A DNA stretch of 64,000 nucleotides from Liolophura sinensis. Its lineage: Eukaryota; Mollusca; Polyplacophora; Chitonida; Chitonidae. A program made the translations under genes and the position numbers. The notes below the pieces were generated by a model, which was given only the letters and a program-made list of their open reading frames with translations, was not told the DNA's origin and did not search any database. Positions 48,710 to 63,200 of this stretch are shown piece by piece (within the stretch, counting starts at the first letter, position 1; every line of letters starts with the position of its first letter). The DNA is taken from the NCBI RefSeq assembly GCF_032854445.1, contig NW_027017995.1, positions 1 through 64,000 of the forward strand, written 5' to 3'.

Positions 48710-51700
48710 GACGTCAAATCTTTGGGCCAAGCCCATTTAACTCACCCAGCAAATGTCTTACTTCTAAGTCGAAGACAATCTCAATGTCTTTATCTACATG
48801 TAGAAAAACCACACCATTTGTTTATACAAAAACGCAAGGTACTTGATACAGTCCGCTGTAAAAAGTACAATTGAACACTGACCCACATCAATAAGGTGCC
48901 AAAAGATGCGCAATTGGGCCAGACATCTCCAGCTGTTGAAAAATTGCAAATTTCTATGGTTTCCATAGATTAAGAGCCGTTGCTGGGCACGTGATCTTGA
49001 CATCATTGATTATTCATTTGTGGCTACAGCCAAAAGTATTGGTCGGAGAGCAACGCGGTTTGCACCATTCGATTTCTCGTCACAAAATACGTCGGATTAG
49101 CCTCTTACCAGCAGCATTGGAACAGTTTTTCCACTTTTGGATTTTTGCCTGGTCTTTTTGCTAATTGAAATCGGGTACATTAACTATGTACAATCGCGAC
49201 TGGTCATTACTATATTCAACTTTTCATTATAAGTTATGTGCCTTTCGGTAGCCCAGACGACGTCAAATCTTTGGGCCAAGCCCATTTAACTCACCCAGCA
49301 AATGTCTTACTTCTAAGTCGAAGACAAACTCAATGTCTTTATCTACATGTAGAAAAACCACACCATTTGTATATAAAAAAAACACAAGGTACTTGATACA
49401 ATCCGCTGTAAAAAGTACAATTGAACACTGACCCACATCAATAAGGTGCCAAAAGATGCGCAATTGGGCCAGGCATCTCCAGCTGTTGAAAAATTGCAAA
49501 TTTCCTTGGTTTCCATGGAGTAAGAGCCGTTGCTGGGCACGTGATCTTGACATCATTGATTATTCATTTGTGGCTACAGCCAAAAGTATTAATCGGAGAG
49601 CAACGCGGTTTGCACCATTCGATTTCTCGTCACAAAATACGTCGGATTAGCCTCTTACCAGCAGCATTGGAACTGTTTTTTTTACTTTTGGATTTTTGCC
49701 TGGTCTTTTTGCTAATTGAAATCGGCTACATTAACTATGTACACTCGCTACTGGTCATTACTATATTCAACTTTTCATTATAAGTTATGTGCCCTTCGGT
49801 AGCCCAGACGACGTCAAATCTTTGGGCCAAGCCCATTTAACTCACCCAACAAATGTCTTACTCCTAAGTCGAAGACAAACTCAATGTCTTTATCTACATG
49901 TAGAAAAACCACACCATTTGTATATAAAAAAAACACAAGGTACTTGATACAATCCGCTGTAAAAAGTACAATTGAACACTGACCCACATCAATAAGGTGC
50001 CAAAGGATGCGCAATTGAGCCAGGCATCTCCAGCTGTTGAAAAATTGCAAATTTCTATGGTTTCCATGGAGTAAGAGCCGTTGCTGGGCACGTGATCTTG
50101 ACATCATTGATTATTCATTTGTGGATACAGCCAAAAGTATTGGTTGGAGAGCAACGTGGTTTGCACTATTCGATTTTTCGTCACAAAATACGTCGGATTA
50201 GCCTCTTACCAGCAGCATTGGAACAGTTTTCCCACTTTTGGGTTTTTGCCTGGTCTTTTTGCTAATTGAAATCGGGTACATTAACTATGTACAATCGCGA
50301 CTGGTCATTACTATATTCAACTTTTCATTATGAGTTATGTGCCCTTCGGTAGCCCAGACGACGTCAAATCTTTGGGCCAAGCCCATTTAACTCACCCAAC
50401 AAATGTCTTACTCCTAAGTCGAAGACAAACTCAATGTCTTTATCTACATGTAGAAAAACCACACCATTTGTATATAAAAAAAACACAAGGTACTTGATAC
50501 AATCCGCTGTAAAAAGTACAATTGAACACTGACCCACATCAATAAGGTGCCAAAGGATGCGCAATTGGGCCAGGCATCTCCAGCTGTTGAAAAATTGCAA
50601 ATTTCTATGGTTTCCATGGATTTAGAGACGTTGCTGGGCACGTGATCTTGACATCATTGATTATTCATTTGTGGCTACAGCCAAAAGTATTGGTCGGAGA
50701 GCAACGCGGTTTGCACCATTCGATTTCTCGTCACAAAATACGTCGGTTCAGCCTCTTACCAGCAGCATTGGAACAGTTTTCCCACTTTTGGGTTTTTGCC
50801 TGGTCTTTTTGCTAATTGAAATCGGGTACATTAACTATGTACAATCGCGACTGGTCATTACTATATTCAACTTTTCATTATGAGTTATGTGCCCTTCGGT
50901 AGCCCAGACGACGTCAAATCTTTGGGCCAAGCCCATTTAACTCACCCAACAAATGTCTTACTCCTAAGTCGAAGACAAACTCAATGTCTTTATCTACATG
51001 TAGAAAAACCACACCATTTGTATATAAAAAAAACACAAGGTACTTGATACAATCCGCTGTAAAAAGTACAATTGAACACTGACCCACATCAATAAGGTGC
51101 CAAAGGATGCGCAATTGAGCCAGGCATCTCCAGCTGTTGAAAAATTGCAAATTTCTATGGTTTCCATGGAGTAAGAGCCGTTGCTGGGCACGTGATCTTG
51201 ACATCATTGATTATTCATTTGTGGATACAGCCAAAAGTATTGGTTGGAGAGCAACGTGGTTTGCACTATTCGATTTCTCGTCACAAAATACGTCGGATTA
51301 GCCTCTTACCAGCAGCATTGGAACAGTTTTCCCACTTTTGGGTTTTTGCCTGGTCTTTTTGCTAATTGAAATCGGGTACATTAACTATGTACAATCGCGA
51401 CTGGTCATTACTATATTCAACTTTTCATTATGAGTTATGTGCCCTTCGGTAGCCCAGACGACGTCAAATCTTTGGGCCAAGCCCATTTAACTCACCCAAC
51501 AAATGTCTTACTCCTAAGTCGAAGACAAACTCAATGTCTTTATCTACATGTAGAAAAACCACACCATTTGTATATAAAAAAAACACAAGGTACTTGATAC
51601 AATCCGCTGTAAAAAGTACAATTGAACACTGACCCACATCAATAAGGTGCCAAAGGATGCGCAATTGGGCCAGGCATCTCCAGCTGTTGAAAAATTGCAA

Positions 51701-52009
51701 ATTTCTATGGTTTCCATGGATTTAGAGACGTTGCTGGGCACGTGATCTTGACATCATTGATTATTCATTTGTGGCTACAGCCAAAAGTATTGGTCGGAGA
51801 GCAACGCGGTTTGCACCATTCGATTTCTCGTCACAAAATACGTCGGTTCAGCCTCTTACCAGCAGCATTAGAACAGTTTTTCCACTTTTGGATTTTTGCC
51901 TAGTCTTTTTGCGAATTGAAATCGGCTACATTAACTATGTACAATCGCGACTGGTCATTACTATATTCAACTTTTCATTATAAGTTAAGTGCCTATCGTT
52001 AGCCAAGAC
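48710..52009 (+). repeat. Module 3 of the 29-mer, copy 2: p a b c/b b c
   Basis: Monomers start at 48,710, 49,259, 49,810, 50,360 (c/b chimera), 50,910 and 51,460. The private variants TATACAAAAACGC, ATTAATCGG and CCTAGTC are all preserved from copy 1. Confidence 0.75.
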
Positions 52010-53658
52010 GACGTCAAATCTTTGGGCCAAGCCCATTTAACTCACCCAGCAAATGTCTTACTTCTAAGTCGAAGACAATCTCAATGTCTTTATCTACATG
52101 TAGAAAAACCACACCATTTGTTTATAAAAAAACGCAAGGTACTTGATACAGTCCGCTGTAAAAAGTACAATTGAACACTGACCCACATCAATAAGGTGCC
52201 AAAAGATGCGCAATTGGGCCAGACATCTCCAGCTGTTGAAAAATTGCAAATTTCTATGGTTTCCATAGATTAAGAGCCGTTGCTGGGCACGTGATCTTGA
52301 CATCATTGATTATTCATTTGTGGCTACAGCCAAAAGTATTGGTCGGAAAGCAACGCGGTTTGCACCATTCGATTTCTCGTCACAAAATACGTCGGATTAG
52401 CCTCTTACCAGCAGCATTGGAACAGTTTTTCCACTTTTGGATTTTTGCCTGGTCTTTTGGCTAATTGAAATCGGCTACATTAACTATGTACAATCGCGAC
52501 TGGTCATTACTATATTCAACTTTTCATTATAAGTTATGTGCCCTTCGGTAGCCCAGACGACGTCAAATCTTTGGGCCAAGCCCATTTAACTCACCCAACA
52601 AATGTCTTACTCCTAAGTCGAAGACAAACTCAATGTCTTTATCTACATGTAGAAAAACCACACCATTTGTATATAAAAAAAAAACAAGGTACTTGATACA
52701 ATCCGCTGTAAAAAGTACAATTGAACACTGACCCACATCAATAAGGTGCCAAAGGATGCGCAATTGAGCCAGGCATCTCCAGCTGTTGAAAAATTGCAAA
52801 TTTCTATGGTTTCCATGGAGTAAGAGCCGTTGCTGGGCACGTGATCTTGACATCATTGATTATTCATTTGTGGATACAGCCAAAAGTATTGGTTGGAGAG
52901 CAACGTGGTTTGCACTATTCGATTTTTCGTCACAAAATACGTCGGATTAGCCTCTTACTAGCAGCATTGGAACAGTTTTCCCACTTTTGGGTTTTTGCCT
53001 GGTCTTTTTGCTAATTGAAATCGGGTACATTAACTATGTACAATCGCGACTGGTCATTACTATATTCAACTTTTCATTATGAGTTATGTGCCCTTCGGTA
53101 GCCCAGACGACGTCAAATCTTTGGGCCAAGCCCATTTAACTCACCCAACAAATGTCTTACTCCTAAGTCGAAGACAAACTCAATGTCTTTATCTACATGT
53201 AGAAAAACCACACCATTTGTATATAAAAAAAACACAAGGTACTTGATACAATCCGCTGTAAAAAGTACAATTGAACACTGACCCACATCAATAAGGTGCC
53301 AAAGGATGCGCAATTGGGCCAGGCATCTCCAGCTGTTGAAAAATTGCAAATTTCTATGGTTTCCATGGATTTAGAGACGTTGCTGGGCACGTGATCTTGA
53401 CATCATTGATTATTCATTTGTGGCTACAGCCAAAAGTATTGGTCGGAGAGCAACGCGGTTTGCACCATTCGATTTCTCGTCACAAAATACGTCGGTTCAG
53501 CCTCTTACCAGCAGCATTAGAACAGTTTTTCCACTTTTGGATTTTTGCCTGGTCTTTTTGCGAATTGAAATCGGCTACATTAACTATGTACAATCGCGAC
53601 TGGTCATTACTATATTCAACTTTTCATTATAAGTTAAGTGCCTATCGTTAGCCAAGAC
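52010..53658 (+). repeat. Module 4 of the 29-mer, copy 2: p b c
   Basis: Monomers start at 52,010, 52,559 and 53,109. The ten-A run and CTTACTAGC of copy 1 are preserved. Confidence 0.75.
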
Positions 53659-56407
53659 GACGTCAAATCTTTGGGCCAAGCCCATTTAACTCACCCAGCA
53701 AATGTCTTACTTCTAAGTCGAAGACAATCTCAATGTCTTTATCTACATGTAGAAAAACCACACCATTTGTTTATAAAAAAACGCAAGGTACTTGATACAG
53801 TCCGCTGTAAAAAGTACAATTGAACACTGACCCACATCAATAAGGTGCCAAAAGATGCGCAATTGGGCCAGACATCTCCAGCTGTTGAAAAATTGCAAAT
53901 TTCTATGGTTTCCATAGATTAAGAGCCGTTGCTGGGCACGTGATCTTGACATCATTGATTATTCATTTGTGGCTACAGCCAAAAGTATTGGTCGGAAAGC
54001 AACGCGGTTTGCACCATTCGATTTCTCGTCACAAAATACGTCGGATTAGCCTCTTACCAGCAGCATTGGAACAGTTTTTCCACTTTTGGATTTTTGCCTG
54101 GTCTTTTGGCTAATTGAAATCGGCTACATTAACTATGTACAATCGCGACTGGTCATTACTATATTCAACTTTTCATTATAAGTTATGTGCCCTTCGGTAG
54201 CCCAGACGACGTCAAATCTTTGGGCCAAGCCCATTTAACTCACCCAACAAATGTCTTACTCCTAAGTCGAAGACAAACTCAATGTCTTTATCTACATGTA
54301 GAAAAACCACACCATTTGTATATAAAAAAAACACAAGGTACTTGATACAATCCGCTGTAAAAAGTACAATTGAACACTGACCCACATCAATAAGGTGCCA
54401 AAGGATGCGCAATTGAGCCAGGCATCTCCAGCTGTTGAAAAATTGCAAATTTCTATGGTTTCCATGGAGTAAGAGCCGTTGCTGGGCACGTGATCTTGAC
54501 ATCATTGATTATTCATTTGTGGATACAGCCAAAAGTAAAGGTTGGAGAGCAACGCGGTTTGCACTATTCGATTTTTCGTCACAAAATACGTCGGATTAGC
54601 CTCTTACCAGCAGCATTGGAACAGTTTTCCCACTTTTGGATTTTTGCCTGGTCTTTTTGCTAATTGAAATCGGGTACATTAACTATGTACAATCGCGACT
54701 GGTCATTACTATATTCAACTTTTCATTATGAGTTATGTGCCCTTCGGTAGCCCAGACGACGTCAAATCTTTGGGCCAAGCCCATTTAACTCACCCAGCAA
54801 ATGTCTTACTCCTAAGTCGAAGACAAACTCAATGTCTTTATCTACATGTAGAAAAACCACACCATTTGTATATAAAAAAAACACAAGGTACTTGATACAA
54901 TCCGCTGTAAAAAGTACAATTGAACACTGACCCACATCAATAAGGTGCCAAAGGATGCGCAATTGGGCCAGGCATCTCCAGCTGTTGAAAAATTGCAAAT
55001 TTCTATGGTTTCCATGGAGTAAGAGCCGTTGCTGGGCACGTAATCTTGACATCATTGATTATTCATTTGTGGCTACAGCCAAAAGTATTAGTCGGAGAGC
55101 AACGCGGTTTGCACCATTCGATTTTTCGTCACAAAATACGTCGGATTAGCCTCTTACCAGCAGCATTGGAACAGTTTTTCGACTTTTGGATTTTTGCCTG
55201 GTCTTTTTGCTACTTGAAATCGGGTACATTAACTATGTACAATCGCGACTGGTCATTACTATATTCAACTTTTCATGATGAGTTATATGCCCTTTGGTAG
55301 CCCAGACGACGTCAAATCTTTGGGCCAAGCCCATTTAACTCACCCAACAAATGTCTTACTTCTAAGTCGAAGACAAACTCAATGTCTTTATCTACATGTA
55401 GAAAAACCACACCATTTGTATATAAAAAAAACACAAGGTACATGACACAGTCCGCTGTAAAAAGTACAATTGAACACTGACCCACATCTATAAGGTGCCA
55501 AAAGATGCGCAATTGGGCCAGGCATCTCCAGCTGTTGAAAAATTGCAAATTTCCTTCGTTTCCATGGAGTAAGAGCCGTTGCTGGGCACGTGATCTTGAC
55601 ATCATTGATTATTCACTTGTGGCTACAGCCAAAAGTATTGGTCGGAGAGCAACGCGGTTTGCACCATTCGATTTCTCGTCACAAAATACGTCGGATTAGC
55701 CTCTTACCAGCAGCATTGGAACAGTTTTTCTACTTTTGGATTTTTGCCTGGTCTTTTTGCAAATTGAAATCGGCTACATTAACTATGTACAATCGCGACT
55801 GGTCATTACTATATTCAACTTTTCATTATAAGTTATGTGCCCTTCGGTAGCCCAGACGACGTCAAATCTTTGGGCCAAGCCCATTTAAATCACCCAACAA
55901 ATGTCTTACTCCTAAGTCGAAGACAAACTCAATGTCTTTATCTACATGTAGAAAAACCACACCATTTGGATATAAAAAAAACACAAGGTACTTGATACAG
56001 TCTGCTGTAAAAAGTACAATTGAACACTGACCCACATCAATAAGGTGCCAAAGGATGCGCAATTGGGCCAGGCATCTCCAGCTGTTGAAAAATTGCAAAT
56101 TTCTATGGTTTCCATGGATTTAGAGACGTTGCTGGGCACGTGATCTTGACATCATTGATTATTCATTTGTGGCTACAGCCAAAAGTATTGGTCGGAGAGC
56201 AACGCGGTTTGCACCATTCGATTTCTCGTCACAAAATACGTCGGTTCAGCCTCTTACCAGCAGCATTAGAACAGTTTTTCCACTTTTGGATTTTTGCCTG
56301 GTCTTTTTGCGAATTGAAATCGGCTACATTAACTATGTACAATCGCGACTGGTCATTACTATATTCAACTTTTCATTATAAGTTAAGTGCCCTTCGTTAG
56401 CCAAGAC
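53659..56407 (+). repeat. Module 5 of the 29-mer, copy 2: p b e d c'
   Basis: Monomers start at 53,659, 54,208, 54,758, 55,308 and 55,858. GTAAAGG, CACGTAATC and TTTGGATATAAA are preserved from copy 1. Confidence 0.75.
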
Positions 56408-59400
56408 GACGTCAAATCTTTGGGCCAAGCCCATTTAACTCACCCAGCAAATGTCTTACTTCTAAGTCGAAGACAATCTCAATGTCTTTATCTACATGTA
56501 GAAAAACCACACCATTTGTTTATAAAAAAACGCAAGGTACTTGATACAGTCCGCTGTAAAAAGTACAATTGAACACTGACCCACATCAATAAGGTGCCAA
56601 AAGATGCGCAATTGGGCCAGACATCTCCAGCTGTTGAAAAATTGCAAATTTCTATGGTTTCCATAGATTAAGAGCCGTTGCTGGGCACGTGATCTTGACA
56701 TCATTGATTATTCATTTGTGGCTACAGCCAAAAGTATTGGTCGGAGAGCAACGCGGTTTGCACCATTCGATTTCTCGTCACAAAATACGTCGGATTAGCC
56801 TCTTACCAGCAGCATTGGAACAGTTTTTCCACTTTTGGATTTTTGCCTGGTCTTTTTGCTAATTGAAATCGGCTACATTAACTATGTACAATCGCGACTG
56901 GTCATTACTATATTCAACTTTTCATTATAAGTTATGTGCCTTTCGGTAGCCCAGACGACGTCAAATCTTTGGGCCAAGCCCATTTAACTCACCCAGCAAA
57001 TGTCTTACTTCTAAGTCGAAGAAAATCTCAATGTCTTTATCTACATGTAGAAAAACCACACCATTTGTATATAAAAAAAACACAAGGTACTTGATACAAT
57101 CCGCTGTAAAAAGTACAATTGAACACTGACCCACATCAATAAGGTGCCAAAAGATGCGCAATTGGGCCAGGCATCTCCAGCTGTTGAAAAATTGCAAATT
57201 TCCTTGGTTTCCATGGAGTAAGAGCCGTTGCTGGGCACGTGATCTTGACATCATTGATTATTCATTTGTGGCTACAGCCAAAAGTATTGGTCGGAGAGCA
57301 ACGCGGTTTGCACCATTCGATTTCTCGTCACAAAATACGTCGGATTAGCCTCTTACCAGCAGCATTGGAACTGTTTTTTTTACTTTTGGATTTTTGCCTG
57401 GTCTTTTTGCTAATTGAAATCGGCTACATTAACTATGTACACTCGCTACTGGTCATTACTATATTCAACTTTTCATTATAAGTTATGTGCCCTTCGGTAG
57501 CCCAGACGACGTCAAATCTTTGGGCCAAGCCCATTTAACTCACCCAGCAAATGTCTTACTTCTAAGTCGAAGAAAATCTCAATGTCTTTATCTACATGTA
57601 GAAAAACCACACCATTTGTATATAAAAAAAACACAAGGTACTTGATACAATCCGCTGTAAAAAGTACAATTGAACACTGACCCACATCAATAAGGTGCCA
57701 AAAGATGCGCAATTGGGCCAGGCATCTCCAGCTGTTGAAAAATTGCAAATTTCCTTGGTTTCCATGGAGTAAGAGCCGTTGCTGGGCACGTGATCTTGAC
57801 ATCATTGATTATTCATTTGTGGCTACAGCCAAAAGTATTGGTCGGAGAGCAACGCGGTTTGCACCATTCGATTTCTCGTCACAAAATACGTCGGATTAGC
57901 CTCTTACCAGCAGCATTGGAACAGTTTTTCCACTTTTGGATTTTTGCCTGGTCTTTTGGCTAATTGAAATCGGCTACATTAACTATGTACAATCGCGACT
58001 GGTCATTACTATATTCAACTTTTCATTATAAGTTATGTGCCCTTCGGTAGCCCAGACGACGTCAAATCTTTGGGCCAAGCCCATTTAACTCACCCAACAA
58101 ATGTCTTACTCCTAAGTCGAAGACAAACTCAATGTCTTTATCTACATGTAGAAAAACCACACCATTTGTATATAAAAAAAACACAAGGTACTTGATACAA
58201 TCCGCTGTAAAAAGTACAATTGAACACTGACCCACATCAATAAGGTGCCAAAGGATGCGCAATTGAGCCAGGCATCTGCAGCTGTTGAAAAATTGCAAAT
58301 TTCTATGGTTTCCATGGAGTAAGAGCCGTTGCTGGGCACGTGATCTTGACATCATTGATTATTCATTTGTGGATACAGCCAAAAGTATTGGTTGGAGAGC
58401 AACGCGGTTTGCACTATTCGATTTTTCGTCACAAAATACGTCGGATTAGCCTCTTACCAGCAGCATTGGAACAGTTTTCCCACTTTTGGATTTTTGCCTG
58501 GTCTTTTTGCTAATTGAAATCGGGTACATTAACTATGTACAATCGCGACTGGTCATTACTATATTCAACTTTTCATTATGAGTTATGTGCCCTTCGGTAG
58601 CCCAGACGACGTCAAATCTTTGGGCCAAGCCCATTTAACTCACCCAACAAATGTCTTACTCCTAAGTCGAAGACAAACTCAATGTCTTTTATCTACATGT
58701 AGAAAAACCACACCATTTGTATATAAAAAAAACACAAGGTACTTGATACAATCCGCTGTAAAAAGTACAATTGAACACTGACCCACATCAATAAGGTGCC
58801 AAAGGATGCGCAATTGGGCCAGGCATCTCCAGCTGTTGAAAAATTGCAAATTTCTATGGTTTCCATGGAGTAAGAGCCGTTGCTGGGCACGTAATCTTCA
58901 CATCATTGATTATTCATTTGTGGCTACAGCCAAAAGTATTGGTCGGAGAGCAACGCGGTTTGCACCATTCGATTTTTCGTCACAAAATACGTCGGATTAG
59001 CCTCTTACCAGCAGCATTGGAACAGTTTTTCGACTTTTGGATTTTTGCCTGGTCTTTTTGCTAATTGAAATCGGCTACATTAACTATGTACAATCGCGAC
59101 TGGTCATTACTATATTCAACTTTTCATGATGAGTTATATGCCCTTTGGTAGCCCAGACGACGTCAAATCTTTGGGCCAAGCCCATTTAACTCACCCAACA
59201 AATGTCTTACTTCTAAGTCGAAGACAAACTCAATGTCTTTATCTACATGTAGAAAAACCACACCATTTGTATATAAAAAAAACACAAGGTACATGACACA
59301 GTCCGCTGTAAAAAGTACAATTGAACACTGACCCACATCTATAAGGTGCCAAAAGATGCGCAATTGGGCCAGGCATCTCCAGCTGTTGAAAAATTGCAAA

Positions 59401-60258
59401 TTTCCTTCGTTTCCATGGAGTAAGAGCCGTTGCTGGGCACGTGATCTTGACATCATTGATTATTCACTTGTGGCTACAGCCAAAAGTATTGGTCGGAGAG
59501 CAACGCGGTTTGCACCATTCGATTTCTCGTCACAAAATACGTCGGATTAGCTTCTTTCCAGCAGCATTGGAACAGTTTTCCCACTTTTGCATTTTTGCCT
59601 GGTCTTTTTGCGAATTGAAATCGGGTACATTAACTATGTACATTCGCGACTGGTCATTACTATATTCAACTTTTCATTATAAGTTATGTGCCCTTCGGTA
59701 GCCCAGACGACGTCAAATCTTTGGGCCAAGCCCATTTAACTCACCCAGCAAATGTCTTACTTCTAAGTCGAAAACAAACTCATTGTCTTTATCTACATGT
59801 AGAAAAACCACACCATTTGTATATAAAAAAAACACAAGGTACTTGATACAATCCGCTGTAAAAAGTACAATTGAACACTGACCCACATCAATAAGGTGCC
59901 AAAGGATGCCCAATTGGGCCAGGCATCTCCAGCTGTTGAAAAATTGCAAATTTCCTTGGTTTCCATGGAGTAAGAGCCGTTGCTGGGCACGTGATCTTGA
60001 CATCATTGATTATTCATTTGTGGCTACAGCCAAAAGTATTGGTCGGAGAGCAACGCGGTTTGCACCATTCGATTTGTCGTCACAAAATACGTCGGATTAG
60101 CCTCTTACCAGCAGCATTGGAACAGTTTTTCTACTTTTGGATTTTTGCCTGGTCTTTTTGCGAATTGAAATCGGCTACATTAACTATGTACAATCGCGAC
60201 TGGTCATTACTATATTCAACTTTTCATTATAACTTATGTGCCCTTCGGTAGCCCAGAC
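56408..60258 (+). repeat. Module 6 of the 29-mer, copy 2: p a a b e d f
   Basis: Monomers start at 56,408, 56,957, 57,508, 58,058, 58,608, 59,159 and 59,709. The e monomer has an extra T at 58,687-58,690, the only indel I noticed between the copies. The last monomer is a complete f type with CGGATTAG and lacks the c' tail seen in copy 1, so it sits outside the duplication junction. Confidence 0.75.
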
Positions 60259-63200
60259 GACGTCAAATCTTTGGGCCAAGCCCATTTAATTCACCCAACA
60301 AATGTCTTACTTCTAAGTCGAAGACAAACTCAATGTCTTTATCTACATGTAGAAAAACCACACCATTTGTATATAAAAAAACACAAGGTACTTGATACAG
60401 TCTGCTGCAAAAAGTACAATTGAACACTGACCCACATCAATAAGGTGCCAAAGGATGCGCAATTGGGCCAGGCATCTCCAGCTGTTGAAACATTGCAAAT
60501 TTCTATGGTTTCCATCGAGTAAGAGCCGTTGCTGGGCACGTGATCTTGACATCATTGATTATTCATTTGTGGCTACAGCCAAAAGTATTGGTCGGAGAGC
60601 AACGTGGTTTGCACCATTCGATTTCCTCGTCACAAAATACGTCGGATTAGCCTCTTACCAGCAGTATTGGAACAGTTTTTCCACTTTTGATTTTTGCCTG
60701 GTCTTTTTGCTAATTGAAATCGGCTACATTAACTATGTACAATCGCGACTGGTCATTACTATGTTCAACTTTTCATTATAACTTATGTGCCCTTCGGTAG
60801 CCCAGACGACGTCAAATCTTTGGGCCAAGCCCATTTAACTCACCAGCAAATGTCTTACTTCTAAGTCGAAGAAAAACTCAATGTCTTTATCTACATGTAG
60901 AAAAACCACACCATTTGTATATAAAAAAAACAAAGGTACTTGATACAATCCGCTGTAAAAAGTACAATTGAACACTGACCCACCATCAATAAGGTGCCAA
61001 AGGATGCGCAATTGGGCCAGGCATCTCCAGCTGTTGAAAAATTGCAAATTTCCTTGGTTTCCATGGAGTAAGAGCCGTTGCTGGGCACGTGATCTTGACA
61101 TCATTGATTATTCATTTGTGGCTACAGCCACAAGTATTGGTCGGAGAGCAACGCGGTTTGCACCATTCGATTTCTCGTCACAAAATCCGTCGGATTAGCC
61201 TCTTACCAGCAGCATTGGAACAGTTTTTCTACTTTTGGAATTTTGCCTGGTCTTTTTGCGAATTGAAATCGGCTACATTAACTATGTACAATCGCGACTG
61301 GTCATTACTATATTCAACTTTTCATTATAAGTTATGTGCCCTTCGGTAGCCCAGACGACGTCAAATCTTTGGGCCAAGCCCATTTAACTCACCCAGCAAA
61401 TGTCTTACTCCTAAGTCGAAGACAAACTCAATGTCTTTATCTACATGTAGAAAAACCACACCATTTGTATATAAAAAAACACAAGGTACTTGATACAATC
61501 CGCTGTAAAAAGTACAATTGAACACTGACCCACATCAATAAGGTGCCAAAAGATGCGCAATTGGGCCAGGCATCTCCAGCTGTTGAAAAATTGCAAATTT
61601 CCTTGGTTTCCATGGAGTAAGAACCGTTGCTGGGCACGCGATCTTGACAACATTGAATATTCATTTGTGGCTACAGCCAAAAGTATTGGTCGGAGAGCAA
61701 CGCGGTTTGCACCATTCGATTTCTCGTCACAAAATACGTCGGATTAGCCTCTTACTAGCAGCATTGGAACAGTTTTTCTACTTTTGGATTTTTGCCTGGT
61801 CTTTTTGCGAATTGAAATCGGCTACATTAACTATGTACAATCGCGACTGGTCATTACTATATTCAACTTTTCATTATAAGTTATGTGCCCTTCGGTAGCC
61901 CAGACGACGTCAAATCTTTGGGCCAAGCCCATTTAACTCACCCAGCAAATGTCTTACTCCTAAGTCGAAGACAAACTCAATGTCTTTATCTACATGTAGA
62001 AAAACCACACCATTTGTATATAAAAAAACACAAGGTACTTGATACAATCCGCTGTAAAAAGTACAATTGAACACTGACCCACATCAATAAGGTGCCAAAA
62101 GATGCGCAATTGGGCCAGGCATCTCCAGCTGTTGAAAAATTGCAAATTTCCTTGGTTTCCATGGAGTAAGAACCGTTGCTGGGCACGCGATCTTGACATC
62201 ATTGATTATTCATTTGTGGCTACAGCCAAAAGTATTGGTCGGAGAGCAACGCGGTTTGCACCATTCGATTTCTCGTCACAAAATACGTCGGATTAGCCTC
62301 TTACTAGCAGCATTGGAACAGTTTTTCTACTTTTGGATTTTTGCCTGGTCTTTTTCCGAATTGAAATCGGCTACATTAACTATGTACAATCGCGACTGGT
62401 CATTACTATATTCAACTTTTCATTATAAGTTATGTGCCCTTCGGTAGCCCAGACGACGTCAAATCTTTGGGCCAAGCCCATTTAACTCACCCAGCAAATG
62501 TCTTACTTCTAAGTCGAAGACAAACTCAATGTCTTTATCTACATGTAGAAAAACCACACCATTTGTTTATAAAAAAAACACAAGGTACTTGATACAGTCT
62601 GCTGTAAAAAGTACAATTGAACACTGACCCACATCAATAAGGTGCCAAAAGATGCGCAATTGGGCCAGGCATCTCCAGGTGTTGAAAAATTGCAAATTTC
62701 TATGGTTTCCATGGATAAAAGAGCCGTTGCTGGGCACGTGATCTTGACATCATTGATTATTCATTTGTGGCTACAGCCAAAAGTATTGGTCGGAGAGCAA
62801 CGCGGTTTGCACCATTCGATTTCTCGTCACAAAATACGTCGGATTAGCCTGTTACCAGCAGCATTGGAACAGTTTTTCTACTTTTGGATTTTTGCCTGGT
62901 CTTTTTGCGAATTGAAATCGGCTACATTAACTATGTACAATCGCGACTGGTCATTACTATATTCAACTTTTCATTATAAGTTATGTGCCCTTCGGTAGCC
63001 CAGACGACGTCAAATCTTTGGGCCAAGCCCATTTAACTCACCCAGCAAATGTCTTACTTCTAAGTCGAAGACAAACTCAATGTCTTTATCTACATGTAGA
63101 AAAACCACACCATTTGTATATCACAAAAAACACAAGGTACTTGATACAGTCCGCTGTAAAAAGTACAATTGAACACTGACCCACATCAATAAGGTGCCAA

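Larger units (their letters stand above)
44029..59977 (+). repeat. 29-monomer block duplication, copy 2
   Basis: Directly abuts copy 1 in the same orientation. Two differences from copy 1 were noticed: G at 29,920 is C at 45,868, and a run of three T becomes four at 58,687-58,690, shifting later partners to 15,949. The match runs on through 60,075 (partner 44,126), where 60,076 is G instead of C, and then CGGATTAG replaces CGGTTCAG. I did not align the whole block, so a few more differences may exist. Identity this high means either a very recent duplication or an assembly artefact. Confidence 0.92.
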
